A stretch of DNA of 64,000 bases from Pseudomonadota bacterium (GCA_041395565.1 JAWLAI010000004.1:248001-312000), one strand, 5' to 3'. Shown: positions 44,583-54,205, numbered from the stretch's first letter. The notes: generated from the letters alone by a model not told the origin. Made by a program: numbers and translations.

Positions 44583-44807
44583 CTAGCGGGTGATGGCGTT
44601 CTCGCGGTAGTGGGCGTTGGTCCAGCAGCGTGGCAGGGATTCTCCGGAGGGGAACACCAGTTCTTGCTTACTGAATTTCTCGGGATCCTGCGCCTCCTCG
44701 CCGTGCTGATAGCGACCCACCACCGTCGTGCTGAAGGGGTCGAACAGGTCGTTGAGTGCAAGTATTTCGATCAGGTCACCTTTGCTGCTGTGCTTCAGAA
44801 ACATCAT
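44583..44807 (-). CDS. Small conserved hypothetical protein
   Basis: The 74-residue product begins MMFLKHSSKGDLIEILALNDLFDPF and ends with EKFSKQELVFPSGESLPRCW. A GGAGGAT-type site precedes the ATG. I believe short proteins of this pattern are widespread in proteobacteria, some labelled acetyltransferase without good reason. It is a single-gene unit between two intergenic gaps. Function unknown. Confidence 0.65.
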   Translation of the reverse strand: MMFLKHSSKGDLIEILALNDLFDPFSTTVVGRYQHGEEAQDPEKFSKQELVFPSGESLPRCWTNAHYRENAITR

Positions 44808-44895
44808 ATCCTCCGGGCGGGCTCAGAAATGTCGCGCTAGTATAGACGCTCATGCCGGCGTTTGTCCGCCGTTGCCGTAGCGAGGAAGTGCGAGG

Positions 44896-45321
44896 ATGGG
44901 AGAGCAGGCGTTGGCAATTGCAGCCGAACCGGAGGATCCGCGCCGCCTGAGCTGCGCCGTGCTGCAGGCGACCGACATGCTGGGACTCTACCGGGCGGAG
45001 CTCGCACGCATCCTGGGGTTCAGATGCGCCGATGTCGGACAGCTTGCGAGCGGGCAGCGCTGCCTGGAGCGTGGCAGCATGGCCTGGTGGCGGGCGCAGG
45101 GTTATCTGCGTCTCTACCGGGCGCTGCACGAACTGCACGGTGGCGACCGGGCGGCCATGTTCCACTGGTTGCGCATACCGCACCCGGAACTCGGCGGTGT
45201 GCCGCACCTGCTGCTGGTCGACGACGGCCGCTTGTCCGTTGTGCTGCATTACCTGCGGCGGCGCTTGCGGCAGGCCCGTGACGCAACCGTTGCCGTTCCG
45301 AAAACTGCTGCGCGGACCTGA
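44896..45321 (+). CDS. DUF2384 (MbcA/ParS/Xre antitoxin-like) domain protein, orphan
   Basis: The 141-residue product has an N-terminal helix region (LSCAVLQATDMLGLYRAEL) and a C-terminal DUF2384-like domain: LRLYRALHELHGGDRAAMFHWLRIPHPELGG, then LLLVDDGRLSVVLHYLRRR. In the usual gene pair a RES/ParT toxin follows. Here the next gene is a lipoprotein and no toxin is seen. It could be an orphan antitoxin or a housekeeping regulator. Confidence 0.7.
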   Translation: MGEQALAIAAEPEDPRRLSCAVLQATDMLGLYRAELARILGFRCADVGQLASGQRCLERGSMAWWRAQGYLRLYRALHELHGGDRAAMFHWLRIPHPELGGVPHLLLVDDGRLSVVLHYLRRRLRQARDATVAVPKTAART

Positions 45322-45470
45322 TCGCCGGGAAGTGCGGACCCGCCGCGCTGGCCTAGTCGTGGCCCGCTCATGTAGCATGGTCTGCACCCTGTCCGGGATG
45401 CCGCAAACACGACCGCTGCGGCAGTGCTCAGCCGGACGCAGACCACGGTTGCCGGCGCAGGGTTCGGCGT

Positions 45471-46208
45471 GTGCTCAACAGGACGGATAGGAGTGGTTCA
45501 TTGCTGACATTCAGGCGCATTCTGGCCGTGTTGCTGCTGTCCGGGCTGGCGGGTTGTGCCCAGCTGCGGCCGGTTGCCGATGCGGTGTCCGGCGGCGATC
45601 ACGCCAATGACGACCTGCCGGACGGAACCGGCTGGTGGTATGCCCGCTTCTCCGTCGCGGAGCCGGATATCAGCTCGCCCCGGTGGCATATCGACACCCT
45701 GCTTGCCGGGGAAGTGGTCGCCCCGGTGTTCGAACAGTACCACGCCGATATCATGATCTGGCGCGTCCACCGGCGCGCGGCGCATGATGCGGCCGGGCAT
45801 GTGTTCAGTTTCATCTTCTACAGCACCGCAGCCGGTGCCCGGCGCATCTACACCGCGCTGGATGGCAACGCCGTGCTGCAGCAGCTGGTCCAGGACGGCA
45901 CCCTTACTAAGGTGCAGTTCGACGATCCGGTGCGGCTCCTGCGACCGCACATCGAGGACACCAGCGATGCAGGCTGGCCACCGGTCGTGCAGCAGACCTG
46001 GCCCGCGCTCGCCATGGGTGCAAGCCGGATGTGGCTGGACCTGGTCGGCGTGCTGGCCGACCGGCATGCCGATGAGGCGGACCTGGAGCAGCGTTACCTC
46101 GACGTCGAGCAGGAGATCAGCGATCTCTGGGCCACGCAGGGACAGCACGCCGTCCTGCATCATCTGAGCGCCCTGTTCGGATACCAGCCGCTGCTGATCA
46201 GATACTGA
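45471..46208 (+). CDS. Lipoprotein, unknown function
   Basis: The 245-residue product starts at GTG and has a lipoprotein signal ending LLLSGLAGC (residue about 28). The mature part is a mixed alpha/beta protein (FSVAEPDISSPRWHIDTLLAGEVVAPVFEQY, VQQTWPALAMGASRMWLDLV). No domain is recognised. It starts a run of three same-strand genes (45471-46852), all small and envelope-like. Confidence 0.6.
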   Translation: MLNRTDRSGSLLTFRRILAVLLLSGLAGCAQLRPVADAVSGGDHANDDLPDGTGWWYARFSVAEPDISSPRWHIDTLLAGEVVAPVFEQYHADIMIWRVHRRAAHDAAGHVFSFIFYSTAAGARRIYTALDGNAVLQQLVQDGTLTKVQFDDPVRLLRPHIEDTSDAGWPPVVQQTWPALAMGASRMWLDLVGVLADRHADEADLEQRYLDVEQEISDLWATQGQHAVLHHLSALFGYQPLLIRY

Positions 46209-46230
46209 TGCGAGACGGGGGAATGCGCAC

Positions 46231-46452
46231 ATGAAATGGCTCGATCAATTGCCCTTGGCCCTGCTGTTGCCGCTGGCCGTCCTGCTCGCGCTCGCGCCGT
46301 TTTCGCCCGAACCGCACCTGGTGGAGAAGCTGCGCATGTTGCGCGCCGGTGCGCTGGTACGGCCGCTGGATATCTTTGATCTGTTCCTGCATGGCGCGCC
46401 GTTGCTGCTGGTGGTGGCGATCCTGGCCAGGCGCAGCGGACGCCGGCACTGA
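46231..46452 (+). CDS. Small two-helix membrane protein
   Basis: The 73-residue product has two hydrophobic segments (LALLLPLAVLLALAPF and LFLHGAPLLLVVAIL) joined by a charged loop (EPHLVEKLRMLRAG). The loop is a pattern I have seen in small proteins annotated as RND transporter; the name is not a functional statement. It sits 22 bases after the lipoprotein gene. Confidence 0.65.
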   Translation: MKWLDQLPLALLLPLAVLLALAPFSPEPHLVEKLRMLRAGALVRPLDIFDLFLHGAPLLLVVAILARRSGRRH

Positions 46453-46474
46453 GCGGGCCGGGGAGGTACGGATT

Positions 46475-46852
46475 ATGGCCAATGTCATGGGTGTGCTGCT
46501 CAACGGGATCGCCCAGCTTGAATACGACCGCGACCGCCTGCTGCCGGAACAGCAGCTGGCCTACCTGGACCGCATGGATGCCAGGATGGATGCCGGGATC
46601 CCGATCGGGGACGAGACCGTCACCAACCCCGACATCGGCCAGCGTGCCCACTTTGCCGCTGCCAATCTGGTGCGCGCGCTGCAGACCGACGACGAGAGCC
46701 TGGCCGCTGCCATGTGCAGCTATCTGGCCATCCGGCTGCCTGACCTCAAGCAGGTACGCATCGAGGACAGTGCCGGGGAGGTCAGCATCGAGTTGGTGTT
46801 CGATGAGGCCTACCGGCGGCAGGTCGCTGTCGATCTCAAGCCGCTGCACTGA
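46475..46852 (+). CDS. Hypothetical soluble protein
   Basis: The 125-residue product begins at ATG 46475, 8 bases after GGGGAGG. It is helical and acidic (AQLEYDRDRLLPEQQLAYLDRM, NPDIGQRAHFAAANLVRAL, then two strands). No family is recognised. A longer open frame upstream lies within the previous gene and is not used. It closes the three-gene run. Confidence 0.6.
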   Translation: MANVMGVLLNGIAQLEYDRDRLLPEQQLAYLDRMDARMDAGIPIGDETVTNPDIGQRAHFAAANLVRALQTDDESLAAAMCSYLAIRLPDLKQVRIEDSAGEVSIELVFDEAYRRQVAVDLKPLH

Positions 46853-47051
46853 CACCGAGTGCCGTACGCGGGCAGGGGCATGCCGCGGTAAAATTCAAAA
46901 ACATAATAAATTACAATGTATAACATTACTATTTTCATAAACCACAAAAGATAAAGTTGCCGGCTGCGCTGATTTTGAACGGCGGATTGGCTACTATACA
47001 TTCGCACCATCGGGACACCTGCTCCCGGTGCCACAGGATTCGGAGGACGGT

Positions 47052-50000
47052 ATGGATTTTGCCCAGGCACTCGGGATGAACAAGGTCTCGGAAACGCCCG
47101 CAGCAGAACGGGAAAAGGTTCAGCTGTACATCAATCTCAAGCTGGCGTCCTCCGGCCAGCCGACGTGCATCCCGAAGGAATCCGCGCGGCTGTTCGGCAT
47201 CACGCGCGACCTGCTGCGCAGCTATCGCGAGAAGAACCGCCTCCTGTCCAGCTACCAGTGCCCGGTGGACAAGCGGATCCAGAATTTTCTCGATCGCTAC
47301 CTGGAAGGCACCCTGCCGGAGCGGGTGCCGCTGCTGCCCACCCAGACCTTAGTACTCGACCGGCACGGCGTGGCGCGCGAACTGTCCCTGCCCATGGGCC
47401 GCGATGAATTTCATTCCGATATCGTGTCCAGCTACCGGGTCGCGCAGGGCGTGTTGCACAATCCCGCAAGCGACCGGCGCACGACCAAGGGTTCGTTCAA
47501 CATCGCCGAGGGCGGCCTGCAGATTCCCGGGGACAAGAAGGCCGACCCCCGGCACGCCTTCGGCCGCTTGCTGGTGCGGGCGCTGCAACCGCCGCCCGAG
47601 CTGCTGACCCTCCCGTTCACGGCCGAGCTTCCCGTACCCGCGCGCATGTTCGTTTCGCTGCTGCTGCGGCCGACGGTGTGCCCCGAGATCCCCGGCATGC
47701 AGCCGGAGAAAACCATGGAGGTACGCTTCTTCGCGCCGGGAAATCTGGTCAGCAACCTGGATTTCGTCGAGAGTATCTTCGGCAACGGCGGCAACCCGCA
47801 GCTGGCCGAATTCGATGCGGCGCTCGACGCGGATCACTGGAGCGGGACGACGGGTTGCGTGCTCCTGGCGCCGCACCTGGTCGGCATGACCAAGCGCGAG
47901 GCCGGCCTGCCGAAGTGGAGCGAGGCCACCCCGCGGCAGCAGCGTGACGGCATGTGCTGGAAGGACGAAGCGGAGCTGTACAACGACGGCCAGGCCTTCA
48001 AGCTGACCGCGCGCGACGAGTCCGGCGTGATGGTGACCCTGCTGGCGGACAACTATTTCGGCTACTGCAAGAAAGAGGTCAAGACACAGATCGGGTACTC
48101 GGCCAACCTCATCGGCCTTGCCGAAGAGGAGCACGCGGGCGGCGCGCTGGCGTTCCAGCGCCGTAACCACGGCGAGGAGTTCGGTGTCGACAGCCGGACC
48201 TACACCATACCCGGCTATTCCTTCGACGACATGGTTGGCCGTTACGGCGAACTGATGGACGTGCAGCCGGAAGGCTATGCCATAGACCGCAGGTATCCCC
48301 AGATCATCTACGTGCCGCAGAAACTGCGCATGGACCTGAACGCACAGTCCATCAGCTGGGAGCGCGCAGGCGCCGTGCATGCCATCCGTCTGCAACCCGA
48401 GAAGATCTACATGCAGCCGAACGGCTATCGCATCGAGATGGAGAAACACCCGGGTGCGCCGTCCTGGCGCCTGGTCGGCACCGCTGCGGAAGGTACCTTC
48501 TGTCACAAGCCGAGCACGGTCTCCGGCGGCGGCAAGTCCGAGATATCCAAGTCGCTGAACGATGCCGTCATCTATCGTCCGCTGTTCATCGACGATCTGG
48601 AGCGGGATCTGGCACAAGTCCAGGAGATCTTCGAGCGCGATTACACCACGCGCTTCCGGCCCGGCTTCGAGCCCGAGGACCGCGATGCCACGCGCAAGCC
48701 GCTGAGTTCCGAGCGCAGCCTGGGGTCGGTCATCAAGCTGCTGACGCCGACCTCCATGTACACCAACGAATACAATGCCTGGCTGGCCTCGATCTCGCCG
48801 CGCATCCTGGCGCTGGTCTATCTCATCAAGCGCTTCTATCGTCCGGAGTGGGGCGACGACTGGCGCAGCCACCTGTCGGTGGACGAGGTCGACGGCGCGC
48901 CGGCGCACGAGCTGAAACTGGACGATCGCAACATCGTCGCTTCCTACCTGCGTGTCGGCTTCGACAAGGACGGCAAGTGGCGTACCTTCAAGCTGCGCCA
49001 GGACTACATCGCCACCGAGAAGGTGCAGATGGAGGATGATATCTCGGCGTCCGTGGTGGTGCCGGGCCACTGCATCGCGGGGTGCGGGCCGCGGCAGCAC
49101 GCCGGCGGGCACAGCGTCAAGCTGGTGCGAAACTGCGAGTATCGCCTGTTCCAGCGGCCAGACGATGCCATTCATCCCGGTTTCGACCGGCAAACCGAGC
49201 TGGAAATGTCCCAGCCCGACAATTTCATGGCCAATTTCGAACCGCTGAACCGGGAGCAGCTGGCCGCGCTGGTCGAGGATGTGCACACCTTCTACAAGTT
49301 CACGCCGCCCATGCAGGGGCTGCTGCGCACGGCGCACGAATCGGGCGGCGAGTTCACGGTTTCCTCCGCGCACCCGCGCCTGGTCGACGGCGCGCCATCG
49401 AAGAATCCGCGTTACCTGCAGGTGCGGCCCGACCTGGTGCGGCCGGAACGCAAGTACATCGCCGAGATGGGCATCCGCCTGCAGCGCAAGCTGGACGCGC
49501 ACGCCCCGGTATGTCATCCGGTGGATGCGGTGCTGACCGGGCGGCGCAACAATCCGCCGGAGCCGGGCATTCGTCCGCTGGCCGTGTACAACCCGATCCA
49601 CTACCAGGAGCTGCCCGAGCTGTTCATGGATTTCATCTGCAGCCTGACCGGCAAGTCGCCGTCCACGACCGGCGCCGGTTCCGAGGGCCCTGACCAAGGG
49701 GGCCGTTCAATGCGCTGCGGGCGACCGCGGATCTCAACAATGCCCTGGTTTCGATGATCCTGACCGGCCACGCGGGTTTTTCCAGCTCGGCCGGTTATAT
49801 CGGACCGTACGTGCGGGTCGACCACGACATCAGCCTGCTGATCCCGGAGATCTGGTCGCGTCTGGCGCCGGAGGAGCGTGAGCCGGCCTGGCTGATCGAG
49901 AAAGGCTACCTGGAGCGACTCGAGGATTTCGAGCACGCCGGCAAGCCGGTGCTGGCAAGCCGGCTCGGCTACCGCATCACCCAGCGTTTCGTGCACGGCT

Positions 50001-50677
50001 TTCTCGGCAAGATCTTCGACAACCCGGACGCGGTATTCACCGACGAGATCCTGAAACCGGAAATCCAGGACTTCGAGGTTTATGTCGACGGTATCAACAA
50101 CATCACCGAGGCGCAGCAGCGCGTGGCGTTGCAGTACCTGGAGGACGGCAGTATCGAGGATGCCTGCCCGCCGCTGCAGGCCCTCCTGCTGGTGATGGCA
50201 ACCGGCACGTACGCCGGCATTGATGCGCACCACCCCGAGTTTCGCGCCATGTTCACGCGCGAGCATCTGCTGGCGTCGGACTGGTACCGGGAGCGGCTCG
50301 AGATCAAACAGCGGCGTGACGTCGCGCTGTGGCGGCGGCATACCGCCAGCTTGCAGAAATTCCTCGACGACGAGATCTTCGCCGATGAAGCGGAACGCCT
50401 CGGAATACGCGACCGCCTGCAGCGGGCACGCTCGCGCCTGCAGGAGATGGAGGATCCGGGCTACCTGCAGCAACTGGTCGGAACGCTGGGTGCGGACCCG
50501 CTGGGGCCGCCGTGTTGCTCGCAGGATCAGCGTGTCGTCGACCTGGGTAAGGCCAGACTAGCGCCCGGCTTCACCAGCAACGTGATGCAGTCATCGCAGT
50601 CGGATGCGGTGAATTACCGCATGCCGACCCTGCTGGAACGCTTTGCATCGCACTTCAAGCGGGCACGTGTCCACTAG
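47052..50677 (+). pseudogene. PPi-type phosphoenolpyruvate carboxykinase, interrupted by two single-base insertions
   Basis: Read across two frame changes this is one protein of about 1,208 residues. The first frame runs 47052-49757, the second from about 49703 to 50677. Between 49687 and 49701 a third frame supplies the linking residues (ALTKG, then PFNALRATADLN). One extra G in the GGG at 49685-49687 and one in the GGGGG at 49698-49702 explain it. A P-loop-like GGGKSEISK (about residue 491) and the length match the large PPi-PEPCK family. That enzyme makes oxaloacetate and PPi from PEP, CO2 and phosphate. The ATG follows GGAGG by 5 bases. The family call is from memory, not a search. Confidence 0.6.
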
Positions 50678-50691
50678 ACGGGCACGCGACG

Positions 50692-50877
50692 ATGGCGGAG
50701 ATCCTGCGCTTCAGGAAGCCCTCTGCCGCCGAGCGGGCGCAGGGCAAGACGCTGTGCCGGCGTGGTTTCCATAAATGGGTCATCGAGCAGGGCAATCCAT
50801 TCGACAGCAAGCAGGGCAGGTTGGTCACCCGCTACCGCTGTGAGCGCTGCGGTGCCGTGAAAACCACGGGCCGCTGA
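50692..50877 (+). CDS. Small zinc-ribbon-like protein
   Basis: The 61-residue product has a C-terminal CxxC pair (YRCERCGAVKTTGR) and a single earlier Cys-Arg-Arg-Gly-Phe-His segment (LCRRGFHKW) that may supply two more zinc ligands. It follows the carboxykinase gene by 14 bases, and its stop overlaps the arfB start (TGATG). It seems to be co-expressed with arfB and may bind nucleic acid or the ribosome. Confidence 0.65.
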   Translation: MAEILRFRKPSAAERAQGKTLCRRGFHKWVIEQGNPFDSKQGRLVTRYRCERCGAVKTTGR

Positions 50878-51296
50878 TGCTCGTCATCACGCGCAAGGTC
50901 GCGATCCCGGAGCACGAGATCGAGCTGAGTGCCATCCGTGCCCAGGGCGCGGGCGGGCAGAACGTCAACAAGGTCGCCTCGGCGATTCACCTGCGCTTCG
51001 ATATCGAGGCGTCCTCGCTACCGACTGCCTACAAGCAGCGCCTGCGCGCGCTGCATGACCGGCGGATCACCGCCGATGGCCAGATCATCATCAAGGCGCA
51101 GCGCTTCCGTACCCAGGAGCAGAATCGGGAGGATGCCCTCGCGCGCCTGCAGGCGTTGGTGCGTGCCGCGGGCGTGGAGCCGCGCCGGCGTCTGCCGACG
51201 CGCGCCACCGCGGCCTCGCGCCTGCGCCGGCTGGACGCCAAGACGCGGCGCGGGCAGGCCAAGCAACTGCGCGGCAGGGTGCATCAGGACGAGTGA
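50877..51296 (+). CDS. arfB: Alternative ribosome-rescue factor, peptidyl-tRNA hydrolase
   Basis: The 139-residue product has the release-factor-like GGQ loop (IRAQGAGGQNVNKVASAIHLRF) and a basic C-terminal tail (RLRRLDAKTRRGQAKQLRG) that enters the mRNA channel of a stalled ribosome. It frees nascent chains on mRNAs without a stop codon. The start overlaps the upstream zinc-ribbon stop. Confidence 0.95.
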   Translation: MLVITRKVAIPEHEIELSAIRAQGAGGQNVNKVASAIHLRFDIEASSLPTAYKQRLRALHDRRITADGQIIIKAQRFRTQEQNREDALARLQALVRAAGVEPRRRLPTRATAASRLRRLDAKTRRGQAKQLRGRVHQDE

Positions 51297-51356
51297 AGCG
51301 GGTGCAGTGTGCCATCCCGGGCCGGTGCGCGGCGCCGCCCCGCATCCCAGGTGGGT

Positions 51357-51851
51357 TCAGGGATAGTCGATCGCCACGATCACGTAGCTCGTCGTGCCGC
51401 CCGGTGCGGCGACCCGCACTTCCTCATCCAGGCGCTTGCCGAGCAGGGCGCGTGCCATGGGCGAGTCGATGCTGATCCAGCCCAATGCGGGATCGAACTC
51501 GTCGGCGCCGACGATGCGGTAGCTGACCTGTTCGCCGGTATCGTTCTCCAATGTCACCTCGACGCCGAAGAACACCCGGCTGCGGTCGGTCGGCGGATCG
51601 TGTACGACCTTGAGCACAGGCAGACGCTGCTGCAGGTAACGGATCCGGCGGTCGATCTCGCGCAGTTCCTTTTTGCGGTAGATGTATTCGGCGTTTTCCG
51701 AGCGGTCACCCTCGGCGGCGGCCGCCGTCAGTGCGCGGGTGACCTCGGCGCGGCGCGTCCAGAGGGCCTGCAGTTCGGCCGTGAGCCGGCGCTGGCCGGT
51801 CGGGGTGATATAGGGGGATGATTTCGGTGCCGGCGGGCGATAGCGTCCCAT
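51357..51851 (-). CDS. greB: Transcript cleavage factor GreB
   Basis: The 164-residue product has the Gre coiled-coil (QRRLTAELQALWTRRAEVTRAL, GDRSENAEYIYRKKELREIDRRI) with the acidic tip DRSENAE, and a FKBP-like C-terminal domain (RVFFGVEVTLEND, WISIDSPMARALLGK). The longer Trp-rich early part marks GreB rather than GreA. It helps RNA polymerase cut backtracked RNA. ATG 51851 is chosen over a TTG 24 bases upstream. Confidence 0.9.
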   Translation of the reverse strand: MGRYRPPAPKSSPYITPTGQRRLTAELQALWTRRAEVTRALTAAAAEGDRSENAEYIYRKKELREIDRRIRYLQQRLPVLKVVHDPPTDRSRVFFGVEVTLENDTGEQVSYRIVGADEFDPALGWISIDSPMARALLGKRLDEEVRVAAPGGTTSYVIVAIDYP

Positions 51852-51879
51852 CGGGGCATCCTGCGCTGCGTTCAAACAA

Positions 51880-51903
51880 GAACCCCGCGCAAGCGCGGGG
51901 TTC
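51880..51903 (-). terminator. Rho-independent terminator of the cold-shock gene
   Basis: A perfect stem of 10-11 pairs (GAACCCCGCG with CGCGGGGTTC) is followed on the minus strand by TTGTTTG. It lies 28 bases after the cold-shock stop codon and just before greB, so greB needs its own promoter or read-through. Confidence 0.85.
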
Positions 51904-51930
51904 GGATACTGCGTCAGGTTATGGATCCCG

Positions 51931-52134
51931 TTAGGATCCCATGACGTTGACCGCCTGCAGGCCCTTCGGTCCCTGTTCGATATCGAAGTTTACTGTCTGG
52001 CCTTCAGCAAGTGTCTTGAATCCATCCATCTTGATTGCCGAGAAGTGCACGAATACATCCTCGCCGCCATCGCTGGGTGCGATGAAGCCAAAACCCTTGG
52101 ATTCGTTGAACCATTTAACAGTACCTGTAGCCAT
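51931..52134 (-). CDS. Cold-shock protein, CspA family
   Basis: The 67-residue OB-fold protein has RNP1 (KGFGFI) and RNP2 (VFVHF) motifs and the usual MATGTVKWFNESKG start. It binds single-stranded RNA and DNA. A GAGGTG ribosome site precedes the ATG. The upstream region is AT-rich for this genome, as expected for a long cold-shock 5' leader. Confidence 0.95.
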   Translation of the reverse strand: MATGTVKWFNESKGFGFIAPSDGGEDVFVHFSAIKMDGFKTLAEGQTVNFDIEQGPKGLQAVNVMGS

Positions 52135-52462
52135 TTATAACACCTCTGTAAAAAAGATTAACCAGATTCCAGAATGCAGATTTCAAACAGACAAGCTGGA
52201 GTTGCAGCAGGAACTTCCGGGATGACCTGAGGAATGTGCATATCTGTAGTTTTGCGAATCGATAAATGGCAGGAATTAACCGTGCCCCCCTTATCCAATC
52301 ACGGCCCGATCATACAACATAACAAGTCGTGAATACCATACTTCTGTCCAGCCCGGCAGTTACCGCGCGGGTCGAAAAACTGACATGCGCTGATATGCGC
52401 GAACGCTGGCCTGCGCCGGGTGCATTGCGCATAATGTGACGCTTTTCACGGGGCATCTCACT
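52135..52462. promoter_or_regulatory. Divergent cspA/rdgC intergenic region with likely cold-shock leader
   Basis: This 328-base gap lies between the leftward cold-shock gene and rightward rdgC. The first 170 bases next to the cold-shock gene should be its transcribed leader, which in this family often folds differently at low temperature; I see no single clear structure. No gene is present. Confidence 0.45.
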
Positions 52463-53434
52463 ATGTGGTTCAGGAATCTGCAGGTCTATCGACTGGGCAA
52501 GGCATTCGATCTGTCGCCCGACATGCTCGACACGCGCATGCAGCAGGCCGCGTTCACCGGCTGTGGCCGCATGGACCTGTTCGCGCACGGCTGGGTCCCG
52601 CCACTGGGACGGGACGGACAGCAGCTCGTCCACGCTGCCAACGGTTACCTCATGGTCTGCCTGCGCAGGGAAGAGAAGATCATGCCCGCCGGCGTCGTGC
52701 GGCAGCTGCTGGAGGACAAGGTGGCCGCGCTGGCGGCAGCGGAAGGACGCGAGATCTACCGGCGCGAGCGCGTGCGCATGAAGGAGGAGATCATCGTCGA
52801 CCTGCTGCCGCGGGCGTTGACCCGCATCAGCGATCTGTTCGCGTACATCGATGTCCGCAACGGACTGCTGGTGGTCGACAGTTCCTCGCCGACGCGCGCG
52901 GAAGCGCTGGTCAGCCAGCTGCGCTCGACACTCGGACGTTTCCCCGCCACGCCGCTGCAGGTCCGGCATGCGCCGGCTGCCGTCATGACACGCTGGCTCA
53001 ACGGCGAGGGGCTGCCGACCGGTTTCGTGGCCGGTGCCGAGTGCGTGCTCAAGCACACGGATCCCGACGGCGGTATCGTGACCTGCAGGCACCAGGACCT
53101 GACCGCGGCCGAGGTGCGTAACCACATCCGCAGCGGCAAGCAGGTCGTGCGGCTGGCCGTCCAGTGGCGCGAACGGCTGTCGTGCGTCATTCAGGAAGAC
53201 CTGGCCATCAAGCGGCTGCGGTTCGAGGATGTCGTGCGCGAGCAGGAAGCCGACACCGACGCCGATGATCCGGTGAGCCGTTTCGATCTCGATTTCTCGT
53301 TGCTGGTGCTGGAACTGGCGGAATTCCTGCCGGCGCTGATCGCGGCCTTCGGGGGCGAGGCGCTGCCGGAGGGTGTGCAGGACGCCGCCGCGACGGCGCC
53401 AGCGCACGAGACCGCGGATGCCGAACCGGCCTGA
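52463..53434 (+). CDS. rdgC: Recombination-associated protein RdgC
   Basis: The 323-residue product starts MWFRNLQVYRLGKAF and contains GWVPPLGRDGQQLVH, CLRREEKIMPAGVVRQLLEDK, and VDSSSPTRAEALVSQLR, the RdgC family signature. RdgC forms a ring dimer around DNA and restrains RecA. The ATG at 52463 fits the family start. It overlaps the HIT gene by 17 bases. Confidence 0.95.
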   Translation: MWFRNLQVYRLGKAFDLSPDMLDTRMQQAAFTGCGRMDLFAHGWVPPLGRDGQQLVHAANGYLMVCLRREEKIMPAGVVRQLLEDKVAALAAAEGREIYRRERVRMKEEIIVDLLPRALTRISDLFAYIDVRNGLLVVDSSSPTRAEALVSQLRSTLGRFPATPLQVRHAPAAVMTRWLNGEGLPTGFVAGAECVLKHTDPDGGIVTCRHQDLTAAEVRNHIRSGKQVVRLAVQWRERLSCVIQEDLAIKRLRFEDVVREQEADTDADDPVSRFDLDFSLLVLELAEFLPALIAAFGGEALPEGVQDAAATAPAHETADAEPA

Positions 53435-53867
53435 ACCGAACCGCGCCGCCATCCACCCGCAGCTGCGGGCGGACTGCCTGGTCATCGGACGCTTGCCGCT
53501 GTGCCACCTGCTGCTGCTGCAGGATGCGAACTACCCCTGGTTTATCCTGGTGCCGGATCGCGCCGGGGTGCAGGAAATCCACCAGCTCGAGCCCGCCGAC
53601 CAGCACCGGCTGCTGGATGAATCCGTGCTGCTCGCCCGCGCCATGACAGCCGCCTATGTGCCGGACAAGCTGAATATCGCCGCCCTGGGCAACGTCGTTC
53701 CGCAGCTCCACCTGCACCACATTGCACGTTATCGCGACGATGCCGCCTGGCCGGCACCGGTGTGGGGCAGGGTACCCGCGCGTCCCTACGATCCCGCCGG
53801 CCTGGCGCAGCGGCTCGCGCTGCTCAGACCGCTGCTGCCCGCGGAGTTCGAGTGGCTGCTGCCGTGA
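53418..53867 (+). CDS. HIT-family hydrolase
   Basis: The 149-residue product ends with the HIT motif NVVPQLHLHHIARY and AWPAPVWG, typical of the proteobacterial HIT group. HIT enzymes split nucleoside phosphoramidates or dinucleoside polyphosphates. It begins within the last codons of rdgC, so translation is coupled. An earlier in-frame start lies within rdgC and is not used. Confidence 0.9.
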   Translation: MPNRPEPNRAAIHPQLRADCLVIGRLPLCHLLLLQDANYPWFILVPDRAGVQEIHQLEPADQHRLLDESVLLARAMTAAYVPDKLNIAALGNVVPQLHLHHIARYRDDAAWPAPVWGRVPARPYDPAGLAQRLALLRPLLPAEFEWLLP

Positions 53868-53888
53868 GCGCCGCGGCCGCGAAAAAAA

Positions 53889-53910
53889 ACCCATGCCTCT
53901 CGGCACGGGT
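53889..53910 (-). terminator. Terminator hairpin with A/T run
   Basis: A 9-base stem (ACCCATGCC with GGCACGGGT, one mismatch) with a TCTC loop is flanked on the plus-strand left by eight A residues (53882-53889). Read on the minus strand this is stem then T-run, a terminator for the small gene at 53981-54205. It may also end the rdgC-HIT transcript. Confidence 0.8.
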
Positions 53911-53980
53911 CTGCAGCACACGTTGATATCTTGCTTGTTCTGCCGCGGCAACCGCCCCGGTTGGAGATAACAGTTAACCC

Positions 53981-54205
53981 TCAGCCCACGCGCTCCGCGC
54001 ACAGCTGCTGACCGCTCATCTGCGCCAGGATCTCGAACGAGGACGTGGCATCGGTATCGTACGAGACCAGCATCAGGTGCGGTCGCTTATCGTTGAAGTG
54101 TGCATGGATGACCCCGCGGTTGCCCGTGAGGGCCTTCTCGATATTCCGCCGGCTGTCCTCGCCCAGGGTATTGTCGATGTGCATGACCATGTCAGTAACG
54201 TGCAT
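53981..54205 (-). CDS. Small HMA-like domain protein
   Basis: The 74-residue product (ATG 54205, GGAGGA 7 bases upstream) has a ferredoxin-like beta-alpha-beta pattern of the heavy-metal-associated type (VTDMVMHIDNTL, RRNIEKALTGNRGVIHAHFND, HLMLVSYD) but lacks the CxxC metal pair. Its start is preceded by an AT-rich region with operator-like repeats. It may be a degenerate metal carrier or a small regulator. The longer frame to 54256 is not supported by its ribosome site. Confidence 0.7.
   Translation of the reverse strand: MHVTDMVMHIDNTLGEDSRRNIEKALTGNRGVIHAHFNDKRPHLMLVSYDTDATSSFEILAQMSGQQLCAERVG

Noticed and set aside
46853..47051. AT-rich 199-base gap as a possible small RNA or horizontally acquired piece
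   Set aside because: It fits an ordinary promoter region; no terminator-bounded RNA or repeat could be recognised.
47349..49697. 782-residue reverse open frame opposite the carboxykinase gene
   Set aside because: The forward strand has conserved motifs; the reverse has none and is a codon-bias artefact.
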